In this document: in pieces, positions 1 to 15,309 of the stretch
How the letters are laid out: each line of letters opens with the position of its first letter
Numbering within the stretch: the first letter of the stretch is position 1
Source of the DNA: Camillea tinctor
Taxonomy: Eukaryota > Ascomycota > Sordariomycetes > Xylariales > Xylariaceae
Assembly (NCBI GenBank): GCA_022578605.1
Contig: MU394077.1
Coordinates: 124,001 to 188,000 of the forward strand
Reading direction: 5' to 3'
DNA: 64,000 nucleotides
Notes under the pieces: generated by a model
What the model was told of the DNA's origin: nothing
What the model saw: the letters and a program-made list of their open reading frames with translations, nothing else
Database searches by the model: none
Made by a program: the position numbers and the translations under genes

Positions 1-180
1 TTGACCCGCCGACCTGGCAAGAAGGTACGTCTGAATCTCACCATCGCATTCTTTCACCTAACCCTTATGATGTTGCTATGCTAACACATAACATCACAGG
101 CCGCCGGCACACGCCGTATGCATGGCACAGATGGACGGGGGAGCCGGCGCGGTGCTAGAAGAGGAGGCTGGTATCATTAG
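1..180 (+). CDS. 3' end of an Arg/Gly-rich protein (partial, left edge)
   Basis: Only the last two exons are visible. The first runs from the window edge to base 24 and ends at a GTACGT donor. The intron (25-99) has a CTAAC branch point and a CACAG acceptor. The last exon (100-180) continues in the same phase to TAG at 178-180. The visible 34 residues are basic and rich in Arg and Gly, ending RRGARRGGWYH, like the RG-rich tails of RNA-binding proteins. Nothing else can be said of its function, because the domain-bearing part lies outside the window. The good splice signals and the open frame on both sides of the intron support a real gene end. Confidence 0.55.
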
Positions 181-2227
181 GTGCCGCGTACCTTCTCTTG
201 TGGTCTTTACGTTACACACCTCTTCTCTCACTCACTTCGAACCCCTTTGATTCATTCACAAAGGGAGTGCATACGAACGAAAAAACCATGATTATATACG
301 AAAGATGATATACCCTTGGAGCGAAAGTATAACCAATTAATTACATATTTGGATTTTGCGGGAGATAAAAAGGCGCATCTTAACTATGTATTATGAATTA
401 TGAGGCCTTTCGACGTGTCATGGTATGACTACCTCTTGGTGGAAACACGGGGACGAATGTATTTCTATTTTTGTAATAAAATTCTTATAACATTTTTACC
501 GAAAATTATTACAATTTGAGTTAAAACTCAAATGACAAAAAGATGACATCCTAGGATTAAAATGAGTTAAATGAGAAAGTTTTTTTGTTCTAGTGGTAAT
601 GAATATATCTGATACTAACTACGTTGCGGGCTACGAAATCTGATGTCGATAAGGGGATATGCGGATATGAACCCTCTTGGTATTGGTTGTAGTTGTGTCA
701 GTTGGTATCGAAACTATATCCTGTGACCATGATAATTGATTCGTAAGTAATAAGATTCAGGTGGTCTAGTCCATGGATACTTACCAGTCACGTTGATAGA
801 TGATGGCGGGAGCGACGGCAAGGAGATAAAAGCTATAGAACTGGTGCTTCAATATAGCGTTAAGGCGTATATACTAGCCAAACCAAACTAGTGGTCTAAC
901 CTACCATAAATTGATATGCTGCTAGTCTCGCCAGCCCAATCAAATTTATTAATATTCCTTTCCCCGTTGATCAACGTTCATACATAACCTACCTAAACTA
1001 CATATCCTAACCTACACACTTACATATGTATCTCCGTACCCGCAGCCAAACTCTTAGCTTGGACGGTTACCTATCTATCCTCCACTTCGTGCGCAACTAT
1101 CTCGGCTTGGTATACCATACCTGTTGAAGCACCGTACGTATGTACCTTATCTTTTCCTCCTATATACCTAGGTATGCATGCAATATGCATGACACCAAAC
1201 TTATTATAACCGCAAGACAATTCCCAGCGGTAACGGCAGCACGTAAGGCCCGATACTTACCTAAGGAGAACCATATTTTCAGGCGAGAAGGGAAAGGCTT
1301 GTTTCCCCATTGTAATGTGTTCTGCATGCAGATGCTATCGATGTATGGGCACTGATAGATAGTTATCAAAGCCGATTCTTGTCTGTCTCAGTAGTTTGCA
1401 ATAAAAGCGTAAAAGTATATGAAAATATATATAACAAGTTCCATTTGCGATATCATAAACTTTTATTTGTTTATTCTACATCTTTTTTTTCTTTCATTAA
1501 CTCTGCTAGATCAGTCTATGTTGGTTTGCTGGCGAAGGCAAGGGGAGTTGATGTTTATAACATCTGGCCGGGTTCTGGAGTAAAACCCTATATGTTATCA
1601 CCCCATCTACTCGCTTTTACTAGACATAGGTAACATATATACTTATACAGAGTATATATAAAGGATTTAGTTTATATGCTAATATGCTAAAAACTATACA
1701 GTTGCTGACTTGTATCTATAGCTTGGATACATATGTAACTATTTACTCACCTATCATATTGAAGAACGAAAGGGGAGTTCGTTCCGAGGAGAAGGAAGAG
1801 GGGGGGTGAAGGGAGGTTTCCTAGAAGCCGATGGTATCCAGTGCGGACTGCTACTTATATCACTACGCTATAGAGCGGGTCATTCTCCACATCAGATCTT
1901 CCAACCGGTGGTTGACCGGAGGGGACCCTGAGTAACGTATAGCAGAAAAGGCACGCCCTTAACTGTAAGTCTGGTCTGACTACAAAAGCCAATATTCGCC
2001 CTGCAGAGAAGGAAGCTCTAGGGATACGTGTAATTATAGTTACAACCACTGCTATAACCTATAGCATCCCATCGTAATCAAGTAAATATTTTGAAAGTTT
2101 TGCGACATATAATATCATTACGCTCGCTCTATTTGGATATTGATAAAAGGCAGGAGTGAGGAGCACAACCGAAATAGCTTATACCCGACGACTACGGTCT
2201 AATTGTCGTTTTCTGGCTAGTTAGCCA
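181..2227. other. intergenic, AT-rich, no gene seen
   Basis: No convincing coding region. Short open frames near 1140-1633 and 1855-2049 have AT-rich, low-complexity translations without recognisable features. An ACCTAGGT palindrome lies at 1166-1173. The segment just before 2228 would be the promoter and 5' leader of the transporter gene. Confidence 0.6.
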
Positions 2228-4026
2228 ATGTCTCACGACAGCGAGATCGAACTCCCGCCCCTCGCCGTTGGGGTGGCGTCCCCGGGAACGGCAACGCCAG
2301 GAACACCCGGCCCTAGTGCGGGCATGAACGAGGGCGACCGCGGATTTTTCTCGAGGCCGCCATCGCCAGCAGACCACGAAGAGGGCCGGCAGGAGTTCTC
2401 GCTGCCGCCCGTGGACGGTGGCAAGGACGCCTGGCTCTTCCTGGCGGCGTGCTTCGCGATTGAGGGTTTGGTTTGGGGTACGCAGGGCCGGCCTATTCTT
2501 TCTTTCCCTTTTCACTTCTCCTTTTAACCTCCTTTCTATTTAATATACGTAAAACAAACACGCATACATTTTTCCTTACCTCGACAAAAATCAGTCTCAC
2601 CTACCTACCTTACCACTTACTCCCATTTCGTACTTACCATCAACTTAACAACCAACTCACTAACTGACATTACCAGGCTTCCCCTTTTCCTTCGGCGTAT
2701 TCCAAGACTATTATAACACGCACGCGCCGTTCGCGGGGTCACCCAGCATCGCGGTAATTGGTACGTGTAGCATGGGCGTTATGTATTTGACGGCGCCGAT
2801 TGTCATCGGCGGATGTCGTAGCGTTTGGAGTCCACGGTGGACACGTTTGATGCCGATTGCCGGCCTGCTGATCATGTGTACGGCGCTCGCGTTGAGTTCG
2901 CTCTCGACGTCCGTGGCGCATCTGATCGCGGTGCAAGGCGTGGTTTATGGTATCGGGGGTAGTATTGCATATTGTCCTTGTATTTTGGTGAGTTTCTTCT
3001 CTTCCTCACCCCCCTTTACGGTTCCTTGTTCTCGTTGCCCCCCAAAAAAAAAAGCAACGAAAGAGAGAAGTGGAGTAAGGGGTTAAGGATTTAGGAGAAG
3101 ACACAACATAGGCTGACTGAGCATGTACTATCTAGTACATGGATGAATGGTTCGTCAAGCGCAAAGGTCTCGCCTACGGGATTATGTGGGCGGGGACGGG
3201 GCTCGCGGGCGTCGTGCTCCCGCTGCTCCTCGAGTCCCTTCTCAACGGCCTCGGGTTCCGCACGACGCTGCGGCTGTGGTCGGGCTTGCTGTTCGCGCTC
3301 ACGGCGCCGCTCGCATGGTTTATCAAGCCGCGGGTGCCTCCTTCATCGGCGGGCCACGCGCGTCCCTTTAGTCTGCGCTTCCTCGCCAACCCCACGTCTC
3401 TGCTGTACCAGCTCGCCAACGTGGTCGAAGCGACGGGGTTCTTCCTGCCCGGGATCTACTTACCCACGTACGCGCGGGCGGCGCTCGGAGCAGCCCCGTT
3501 CACGGCCGCTACGACGGTGCTTGCGGTCAACGTGGCGTCTGTGTTTGGGTCGGTGGCTATGGGGTGGCTCATCGACCGCTTTCACGTCACCACGTGTATC
3601 CTGCTGTCGACTATAGGCACCACAGCGGGCGTGTTCCTGCTCTGGGGCCTGTCATCGTCGCTGCCGCTGCTGTATCTGTTTTGCGTCGTGTACGGACTAT
3701 TCGCCGGGTCTTTCACCTCAGCGTGGCCGGGCATCATGATGGAACTCACTCGCAAGGGCGAGTCGCAGACATCGTCGCCGGGAGCTGGGGCAGGGGCAGG
3801 ATTCGTTGACCCCACCATGGTGTTCGGCTGGCTTGCTGCTGGCCGTGGCGTTGGGAACCTGGTCTCGGGTCCCTTGAGTGCTGGGTTAACTCGTGGGATG
3901 CCGTGGAAAGGAGAGACGGCTGCATTTGGCTACGGTAGTGAGTACGGAGGCCTGATTGTGTTCACAGGTGTGACTGCATTCTTAGGGGGGGCAAGTTGGA
4001 TTTGGAGACGATTTGGTCTACTGTGA
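2228..4026 (+). CDS. MFS transporter, monocarboxylate-transporter type
   Basis: Predicted plasma-membrane major facilitator of the fungal monocarboxylate-permease-like group. Three exons, 2228-2477, 2677-2987 and 3136-4026, give 483 residues. The introns have GTACGC and GTGAGT donors and CCAG and CTAG acceptors, and the phases match. About 80 cytoplasmic N-terminal residues rich in Pro, Gly and acidic residues come before the first membrane segment (DAWLFLAACFAIEGLVWG). FSFGVFQDYY follows across the first splice, as is usual in this family. The loop after the first six-helix bundle has DEWFVKRKGLAYGI, the conserved MCT-like motif before helix 5. Roughly twelve hydrophobic segments are visible. 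The substrate cannot be read from sequence; fungal members range from carboxylate carriers to transporters in secondary-metabolite clusters. The usual length is about 430-500, so the model looks complete. Confidence 0.85.
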
Positions 4027-6589
<2,563 letters not shown>

Positions 6590-7837
6590 AGGTATTCGCC
6601 TTCGCCGAGGAAAGTTATAGACAGTACAGGTTTTAAGACGGAAGCTAGATATGTATGACGGGAAAAGATATTCAAGGTTATAAACAAAACCACGGGAGCG
6701 GCGGCGTTTCGAGGGGACTTTGATTATACGACATTGGTATATACATAGCTTATCGAGGGACTGGCGTTGATAGGTGACTTCAGGAATAGGAATCACCGCG
6801 TGTATTTTTTTTTCTCTCCAACAGATGACTAGGCTAGGCATTGTTATACACAACGGTACATGGATGGAATGAAAATATGAAGTTGGCGCATGTTACATGG
6901 CCAACCAATCTCAACTAACCTGATTTGAACCGCATTAGAGAATGTCGTGGAACATGCAAACGTGGTTTGGGGACACTACTACGTATGTGGTGGGACATGA
7001 ATAACCTACCTAGTATCTATCTATGTAACCTAGGTTCTATGCTATAGGGAACATGTGTATGATGGTAGTGGACGAAAGGATAAGGCGAATTAGGGAGAAA
7101 AGCATCTCCCTGAATGTATGATAATGCCTAGGATTGGTTACATTTACATACCCTACTCACCTAACTAACCTAGGATAGGTGAAGGTCGGGGAGATTCTTG
7201 GAAGAATGGAAAGGGGGAAAGGAGGGAAGCTAAATGTTAGATATCACCAAAACTTTATTATGCCGTTACAAACAAACGCATCTTTATTTTCTTTCCTTCT
7301 TTCGTACACAGGGACTCAAAAAGCAGGTCGGTCCCTCCTCAGCTTTTTAGAATATCTAGACTAAGCAAAGAGTCAAATCCCTCAAATCCCCAGTCTTCAT
7401 CACATTTTTCTTTTCTTGTCTGTTTCCTTTCCCCCGTACCTCCACTTTATCTCATCGTATTGATCATTTCACCTTCAAGCTGATTGTTTCTCATTCAAAT
7501 TTATCCTCCCCTTCTTTTCCCTTTCGTTTTTCTCTCTTGAATGGAATGGAGTGAAAAGTTCAATCCCATATTGCAAAAAAAGAAAAAAGAAAAAGAAAAA
7601 GAAAAAGATAAAGAGAATAAAGCAGGACAGCTTGCACGCTTCTCTTATGGTCCCATGTGGATCTCTATCATAGCATACGTAGACTGAAGGAAAAAGGGGG
7701 ATAAAATAGATATCTATCTTCCCCTACCCCCGCCCATAAAATCAATGAGGGAAATAACCAGGAGGAAAAAAATTCAAACGCATAATAACGCCGCCATGTT
7801 CCTTCTCTACACCGAACCAGCTCAGCTATTGTCTCGT
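6590..7837. other. intergenic between convergent HEM2 and ISWI genes
   Basis: Contains the two 3' ends only. ACCTAGGT occurs at 7028-7035. A purine-rich A/G tract at about 7575-7620 reads as a T/C tract on the minus strand, downstream of the ISWI stop. An open frame on the minus strand that starts near 6850 lies over the end of HEM2 and is a shadow. Confidence 0.5.
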
Positions 7838-10800
7838 TTATTTCTTCTTTCCCTTCGACTTCCCCTTAGGAGCAGGTGTTGAATTTGTAGAAACAACGCT
7901 AGACGCTCTAGATGCTGATGCAGACTTGCTACCCGCCTTCACATTGTCAAGAGCCTTGTTCTAGAGCACTGTTAGCTGTCTAACCAGATTATCGTAGACG
8001 GAACTGTGCTAAACTCATGCATACCTTAACACCGTTCTTTGCCTTTTTCTTGGCGGGCGCCATTCCCAGGATACTATCTTCGTCATTCTCTTCGTCTTCA
8101 GGTTCTCTCTTACTCTTGCCATTGACACCATTGGGCTTTGCTGGATGCACATCTTCAAATTCCTTCACAACAGCAGTGAGGAGGGTAGTGCAGCGACGGC
8201 TGATCTCAATAGGCGTACGACTAAGGAAGAACCAATCAAACCGGAATAGAGGGCTTTCGCGGATCTCATCACGAATCCGCTCGAAGACGTTTTCCGAGTC
8301 AATACCGAATCGGTCTAGTAGCACCAAGAGAAATCTATCTTCCTCCTCATTGTAAACCTTCTTGTTCGTGGTAGAAACCGAGTAGTTGATCTTCATTTGT
8401 TGTAGTGGCACACGATACTGTTGCAACTTCTTCCGAAGCATCTTGCGCTGGTGTTCCGTCTTACGCATACGTTCCTCTCCGGCATCAATCACCTGGAGGT
8501 ACTTGTTGTAGTCTGCAATCTCCGTGTATCGTTGCCAGAAGACCTTAGCATAGGCTTTGATTTCAGCAGGAGTCTTGCTGTCGACTTCATCGGCAATTTT
8601 ATCATAATCATTGCGCCCATAGCGAGCGGAACCATTGATAAACTGCTGGAAGTCGCGTCTGTTCCAATCACTGAATCCCTGGAGCGACAACTTTTGTTTC
8701 TCCTCCTGTTCCTCTTCGGTAAGAGCAGTTGCATTATCTATCTCTTGCTGGTCCAGAGCGCGTTCTGCTTCACGCTCCGACAAGTTCTCGTCGTCACCAT
8801 CAGGAAGAGGAACTTTGTAACCAATTTCTTTCCGATAAAATGCGGTCTCACGATCTTGCAGGTCCCGGAGTCGAGATGGGTAGAACTGATAATCGTGGAC
8901 GGGAACCTGCTTTGGTGCTCGGGGTGCTTTTGGCTTAGTTTCTGCCTTGCTTGTGCCGTAGATGACCTGTCTGTAGAATTTGTCCACTGAATATGACTGC
9001 TCTTTACGTTCACGCTTCGCTGGGTTAATCCAATTGATCCCAATCTCCTTCTTTTTCGCACCGAAGTTTTCGCCATTCCACTCGTAAGCAGATTCTGAAG
9101 AGAACTTTTGCAGGTCATCAATGCCTAGCTTTTCGTATTTTGCGTTAAGTTCCTTCGTCCGGCTCTCTCCCTTGGTAAGGATATCGTCAATGTCATCATC
9201 GTTCAGGTCAGTGCCCTTAGCCGCCACACCTGTCGCGCCTTTAGTCTGGAAGACCTTCTCAGCGCCATGTTGAATCATGTTCAAGAGTTCATCTTTGCCA
9301 GCAGGCCCCTTGGCTCCAGGGTGTGCACGACCCTGCTGAATGACCAATTGATCGAGACGTAGTTTTTGGGCAGCTCGCTCGAGAACTTTCTCTTCAATGG
9401 CATTCTCGGTAACAAATCTGTACACAACCACCTGCTTTGTCTGTCCAATTCGATGGGCTCGGTCCATGGCCTGAAGGTCAGCTTGCGGGTTCCAATCGCT
9501 GTCGTAGAGGATGACTATATCAGCGCTAGTCAAGTTGATTCCTAGACCACCAGCTCGCGTAGTGAGAAGGAAGATGAATTTCTCGGAGCCTTCCCTATTG
9601 TAGTCGTCAATTGCTGCAATACGCTCTTCGTGAGCAGTACTTCCATCAATGCGGCAATACTTATATTCCCGGAACACACAGTAATCTTCAAGAATATCTA
9701 GAAGACGACTCATCTGCGAGAAGATAAGTACACGGCTGCCCTGCTTCTGCATTCTCTTGAGGAGCTTGTCAAGTAGAGCCATCTTCCCCGAGTTGAAGAC
9801 GAGATGCTCATCGGTTGTATAAGGAGGGCCTGGTTCAGCACCCTCAAATAAGTAAGGATGGTTGCAACATTTTCGCAGTTGCATAACTATATTGAGTAGA
9901 CGAGTCTTGGACTCTCTCTTCCCACCAGCACCATTGACTGCATCGATGTCCTTTTCGAGGATCTTCTGGTACCACTTGACCTGCATTTCCGACATGCCAA
10001 TGTAGAGGTTGACCTCCTTCTTCGGTAGCAAACTCTTCTCGACATCGGCCTTCACACGACGGAGAAGGAAAGGCCTAAGAACTCGGTGAAGTTGCTGAAC
10101 GACTGTATCTTGATCTTGATCCTGCCCCGAGAACCACTGGTCGAAAGCCTCAGAATCTCCGAATACATCGGGCAAAAGGAAGTTCAACAGTGCCCATAGC
10201 TCGTGAAGGTTGTTCTGGAGCGGCGTACCGGTGATCAGCAGCCTGTTTCTCGAGTTGAATAACCGAATAACTTGGGCCAGCGAAGACTCCTCATTCTTGA
10301 TACGATGCGCCTCGTCGATGATGATATATTCCCAGGCGAACTTCCTAAGGTGCGCCTTTTCTCGCAAAATCATCTCGTAACTCGTGATGCAGACATCGAA
10401 CTTTTCATCTATCAGGCGTTCGTTGATTAGGGCATGTCGCTCTTCCTTGGCACCTTGGAGAACGAGCACGTTAACCTCAGGTGTCCATTTTCCAAACTCC
10501 CTTTTCCAGTTGTCGAGGGTCGATTTAGGCACTATGACCAGATGAGGCCCCTTGATATCCATAATATGTCGTAGGTAGCCGAGGAACGAGATGGTCTGCA
10601 GTGTCTTTCCTAGACCCATTTCATCGGCGAGAATGCCCGAAATACCGTTCTCATGCAGCGAAATCAGCCAATTTAGACCAGCAACCTGGTAGTCTCTCAT
10701 GGTGCCATTGATAAAGGAGGGCGATTCGCGGAATACGGTCTCGGCAGAGCCGCCATGTCTCTCGTCTTTGAGTAATTCGGCATCTTCTTCGGCTTCGGTG

Positions 10801-11438
10801 CGACGAGCGCGGCCCGTAGCAGCGCCCCCCTGCCGAACACCTTTCTTTTTAGATTTAGTGGTTTCGTCGTTCTGACGATCAATCTCGTGCATAATCTCTC
10901 GGATCTTGGGGTTGGGGTTCGTCTGAATGAAATGGCGGAATAAGTCTGTCAGACCTAACAAGTAGCGAAATCTTCGGATAGTATCGTCTTCCTATTGTAG
11001 TCAAGTTGTCAGCAAACAATTGCAAAGAAAAGAGAAAGAAAAAAAAGGGGGGGAGGGGGTTCCGCAATAAAGAGATATTTAGATTTGTACCTTGGATTCT
11101 CCTAGCAAGTCGTGCTTCTTGCCGAATATACTTCGGCGCAGTTGGTTTGCCTCTGAGCGCTTTTTCCGACCGTCGACAAGATCGCCCGCAACACTACTCG
11201 CAGTGGTATTCGGATTTGTGTCAGAGTCGGTAAAGTCGGGTGTCTCATCCACTTCCTATTTCTCGGTGAGTATATACATATACGCGACAGAGGAAAGGGC
11301 CTATAAATCGGGGCAGAGAATAAAAAAATTTAGGGGTGCACTAACCATTGCGTCTGGGCGACTGGTGGTAGGCTCTGGGGCGTCTGACATGGACGCGTCG
11401 GGGTCGGCAGCGCTGGTTTTTGAACGAGAGGGAGCCAT
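7838..11438 (-). CDS. ISWI: ISWI-family chromatin-remodelling ATPase
   Basis: Nuclear SNF2-type motor that slides nucleosomes (ISW1/ISW2 class). Exons on the minus strand are 11438-11346, 11255-11091, 10991-8025 and 7960-7838, all phase 0, giving 1115 residues. The ATPase has DEMGLGKT (about 209-216), DEAH (312-315), [12 protein letters not shown] and the helicase C-lobe with [13 protein letters not shown] and [19 protein letters not shown]. The C-terminal half carries the HAND-SANT-SLIDE module, with SANT near [20 protein letters not shown] and SLIDE near [21 protein letters not shown], and ends in a lysine-rich tail. HAND-SANT-SLIDE separates it from SWI/SNF and CHD proteins. The last intron adds 40 residues that a single-exon reading would miss. 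Whether it is closer to yeast ISW1 or ISW2 cannot be judged here. It is divergent from the gene at 12603. Confidence 0.95.
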
Positions 11439-12602
11439 ATTGGATGGCGACACTGCAAGCACTCAACGCGACTTGACGCGACTTGATATAGGATTTGTAT
11501 AAGTTGAATATGCGACAGAACGAGAAAAGAAGTAGCTGGGATTGGGGATGTGATGGCAGGTCGCAGCTAGGGAAAAGAGGTTGGTGAAAGAGGGAGGAAA
11601 GGCTAGTAGTAAACGAGCGCGGTTGTAGTTGTTGGAAAAGTGATGGAGATGTGAAAAAGATTGGTGGTGGGTAGGTAAAGTAGTAGTAAGTAGTAGGTAG
11701 GCAAGTAAGTAAGTAGCACTATGCAGATAAGAATAAAGATAAGTACATAGACAGCGGACCCAGAAATAAGCTACATTGATATGTACATATGTATAGAACC
11801 GTACTTAAGTCAATACTTAAGTAAGTACTTACATAACTTCAATAGTGGCAAGTCCCGGAAGACCAGATATTCCGATACTATTTGACTGGACTTTACTCAC
11901 GGTGCCGTCAGCCCGTCTACCCGTCTTCAACCCATCCACTCATAAGTCATCTCCAAGCTGGCCCGTGCATACTAGAGTAATGTTGCTCCTTTGCTCGGAA
12001 GTTGCAGACGATGGAATGGTGGAAATCCACATTTCTTAGTCCGGCGACCTAAAAAAGCCCAAAAGCGCCATAGTCCGTTTTTTTTTACCCGCTATAATAA
12101 ACTAAAACCTTGTACACTATCATTACATACCCATTACCCATCGTCCTCTTCCGAGTAGCATCATCATCACAAGCTGACACAGACAAACATAACCCGCCCT
12201 TTTGTGCATGATCCTGTAAATCATCTGAAGATTCAGCTTGAAAAGAAAAGAAAAGTAAAAAGATATAATAAAAAAAAGAATAAAAAAAAGATCATCTATC
12301 TTAACCTACCTTGCTCAATAACCTACCTTTCTATCACCTTTCTAGACTATCCCTCTTTCTATCGAGATAACTATCCCCATTCCACCACGTGTAGGCTAGC
12401 TGCAGCATCCTCCGTTCCCTTGATTCCGACCCACAACTTGGCCTGCACCCCACCAATCGTCCAAGGAGCCTTCGAGAAAAGCCGTAAAAAAAAAGAGGAG
12501 GGAAAAGAGGAAGTCATCCACCGCTATCTTGCGCTGACAAACGAACATCAACAAGAAACTTATTCTGACTTCGAACTGGTTATACGAGTCAAGACGGCCG
12601 AG
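11439..12602. promoter_or_regulatory. divergent promoter region with AGTA/AAGT short repeats
   Basis: Shared upstream region of the ISWI gene (minus) and the conserved small gene (plus). 11665-11720 is a degenerate GTAGGTA/GTAAGTA repeat tract, and 11810-11835 holds ACTTAAGT-type palindromes. The 400 bases directly before 12603 are open in the same frame but consist of A-rich and Lys-coding low complexity, so I treat them as leader. Confidence 0.4.
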
Positions 12603-13385
12603 ATGGAAGCCATGAGAGGTTCATCGCCCTCAAAGAACCCCCTCACCCCCGATTCTCCCGAGCAGCTTCTCGATGCCTTTAAAGCTGCGGCATTATCTGT
12701 GACGAAACTGTATAAGACATCAGCTGCCGCCCAGTCCAAGGCTCGCTCTGATGGATATCAGGACTGTTTAGACGACCTCCTTGTCTTTCTCGACAAGCAA
12801 AACATAGGGGTGAGCGATGGGGAGGGCTGGCAAGTCAGGAGGTGGGCCACTGAACGAGTCGACGGCAAAGACTTAGTATCCCCGGCTCTGGAAAGCGAGG
12901 ATGAGGTCGACAAGAACGAGACGCCAGCATCGTTACCTGAATTACACCGGTCGAGTAGTGCTGCGCAGTTATCGGGCATGCGAACCGACTCGGCGCCTCC
13001 AACTTCCCAGCCTGCTATCACTCCTATCGTCCAAGAACCGCAAATGATCACCGTCCCCACGCAGGAGAACTTCACCTTTCAATCATCGCATCCGTATCCT
13101 CAAGAGTCAGACTTAAACCTCGCTAATCTCGACCTGTCTGACTCTGCGAGAACAAGCGACAGCACAACACCAGGCTCCTCGGCCGCCTCCATACCCCATA
13201 CCACCCGGCCGCGGAGTAACAAACGAGGCACACGACCGCGCCCGGCAGGCACCACAACAAATCACTTAGGCAGAGGTGCTGGACAAAAGCGGTCGATCAA
13301 CTTTGCTGAACTATTCGACGTTGGCGGCTTGGGATTTGGGAAAGACATGTTTGGAAGGGATGGTAAGCGGAGCCGCCATACGTGA
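12603..13385 (+). CDS. conserved fungal protein, possible TAPR1/HAPSTR1-like (C16orf72) family
   Basis: Single exon of 260 residues from the ATG at 12603. Residues about 17-80 (SPEQLLDAFKAAALSVTKLY through DGYQDCLDDLLVFLDKQNIG and GWQVRRWATERVDG) look like a compact helical domain. They resemble the TAPR1/HAPSTR1 stress-response family (DUF4588) as I remember it, but this is recollection, not a search. The middle is low-complexity Ser/Thr/Pro. The end is a basic stretch (RPRSNKRGTRPRP) followed by a short motif, KRSINFAELFDVGGLGFGKD, that looks conserved; it could carry a nuclear signal. The frame stays open to 12204, but those residues are Lys-rich low complexity with poor coding character, so the internal ATG is preferred. 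Confidence 0.7.
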   Translation: MEAMRGSSPSKNPLTPDSPEQLLDAFKAAALSVTKLYKTSAAAQSKARSDGYQDCLDDLLVFLDKQNIGVSDGEGWQVRRWATERVDGKDLVSPALESEDEVDKNETPASLPELHRSSSAAQLSGMRTDSAPPTSQPAITPIVQEPQMITVPTQENFTFQSSHPYPQESDLNLANLDLSDSARTSDSTTPGSSAASIPHTTRPRSNKRGTRPRPAGTTTNHLGRGAGQKRSINFAELFDVGGLGFGKDMFGRDGKRSRHT

Positions 13386-15309
13386 CTGAACACATGGAAT
13401 CTATAACTGCATCTTTCGGCGCATGGGACTGGATCTATTGGGAAGGGGGGAAGGGCTCGCTTCTCTTCTATCATGCACGAAATGGAGTTAGATGGAAAGA
13501 CTTAGAGGGTGTTAGAATGCATCGAGCGGGTTTGGGAGGGAAGGGGGGCCAGGATAAGGGCATCGAAACAATCGGCAAAGCATTTGCGGCGGCGTTTAGA
13601 CGAGCATACAAGATGGTCACCAACATGTTATAACTACGACGACCACTACCTACCATTATCACCATCACCACCATTGCTGGCTGTTGGGTTACTGTGTTCT
13701 GTCAAAACAATATATCTTTTCAAGGAGACCGCGAGAAATAATGCGACTGGCTGGTCCGTTAATATCACATGTTAATCCCCTTTAGCATTTTGTCCTTCTT
13801 TTTTATTTTCATCCTCCTAGGATTTCCCGAGCCATACATACCAGCTTAACAACATCGAAACATATCAACAGGGGCCAAGCTGCTGCAGTTGTGTACATAG
13901 ACTTACAAAAGTTAATAGACATCAACGGCTGCTCCCTGCCACTAGTGTATATTTGAGTAGCAAAGGTGCCAAGACAAGGTTCTGCGGTCTGTTTTTGTTT
14001 TTGTTTCCTTCCCACTTCCCGGATTAGGGTCAACCTGAAGGGGGAGAATTGCCCGCCGCCAAGGAATCCGCTCGACCACCAATTACCCCAATTTGACTCT
14101 TGAGCATACGCCTCGATAAACTTAAACCCTAGTTTAACCACAAGCATGTGTTTACACTCACAAGATGTATCATGGTAAAGCTTGTTGAGCTGGGAAGAGG
14201 CGGTCTCGGGAGTTTGCTAGACTCTATTTCTTTGTACTACTACTATAGAACTCGAGCGTTCCCGACAAGGGGCTAAAAGCCAGCTACTTACCTACCTAAT
14301 TTTCTTCTCTTTTTCTTTTATCATCTTTTCCCCCTGTCATCTTTGTCTGCTTCACTGACCAGGGTTCTGAGGAAAGGCAGGGTAGATACGTACGGATACG
14401 TAAGCTTTCTATTATTTAATGGTTCTCCCAGTACAAGGGTGGTTCAATACACCAAGGGATGGGAAAAGAGGGGTGGAAAAGTCACCTAGCATTGAGAGGG
14501 ATGGGCAGATATAAGTTTCCATTCGGTCTAGATCGGCCACCAATACATAGAATGAAGCAATAGATAAATAAAAGGGATCTTCTATTTAAATAAATAAAAA
14601 GACTATAATCGAATCCTAAGGAGAATGCAAGCTGCTGCGAATAATGATAAACGCATGAGTGTTTCGATATATATATAAAATACATCTGATTGTAATGGCA
14701 GCTGTAAATCACGATCACCCTTTCTCCCTCCAACGCCAGATTTGAAGCAAGATGCTCGTTCTCATCGTCGGCGGCCATCATCTCAATTGCGACGGTACTT
14801 TCTCTCTATACCATACTCCTCCCTGGAGTAATAAGATATATCTATCTTGCGCAGACTACTAAGCTAACACTATATCTAACTTAATAGGTAGACAAGTAGA
14901 CATATTGATCTCGATGATCACCCAAAAGGTCTACGTCTTCTCGTTTTCGTTTTGCCTCTCGAAGAAAAAAACAGATGAGAAAAGAAACATGGCTTATGCA
15001 AAATGGCGGGTATTGTTATTTATCAAACGAATATAAAAGAAAACTGTTATGTTGACGAAAGAGACCAATGATGATTATTTCCTCTTCGTTTCCTTTTCTG
15101 TTCGCGCGATTACTGGTACTAATGATGATAGTGCTGGTGGTAGCAGAGAGTCAAAGATGCCAGATCCTTTTCTCGGTCTTTCGATAGGGGTCTATATAAA
15201 TATGCGGCCGTAGACATTTTTGCATAAAGGCAATAAAAAAAGGAGAATGACGTTTAGTGATAGGGGAAGAAGCTAGTTTTTGGTTCTCGGGGACTCTCTT
15301 TCTCTTCTT
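13386..15309. other. intergenic, no gene seen
   Basis: Region between the 3' ends of the genes at 12603 and 15310. Open frames at 13382-13775, 13809-14147 and 14482-14781 overlap each other on different strands and translate to sequence without recognisable domains. AT-rich stretches lie at 14570-14690 and 14990-15060. Confidence 0.5.

Noticed and set aside
7989..8024. Read-through end of the ISWI frame ([10 protein letters not shown])
   Set aside because: A GTATGC donor at 8024 and acceptor at 7961 lead to a better Lys-rich terminal exon.
12204..12602. 133-codon upstream extension of the 12603 gene
   Set aside because: Low-complexity Lys/Asn-coding and leader-like; the conserved part starts just after the ATG at 12603.
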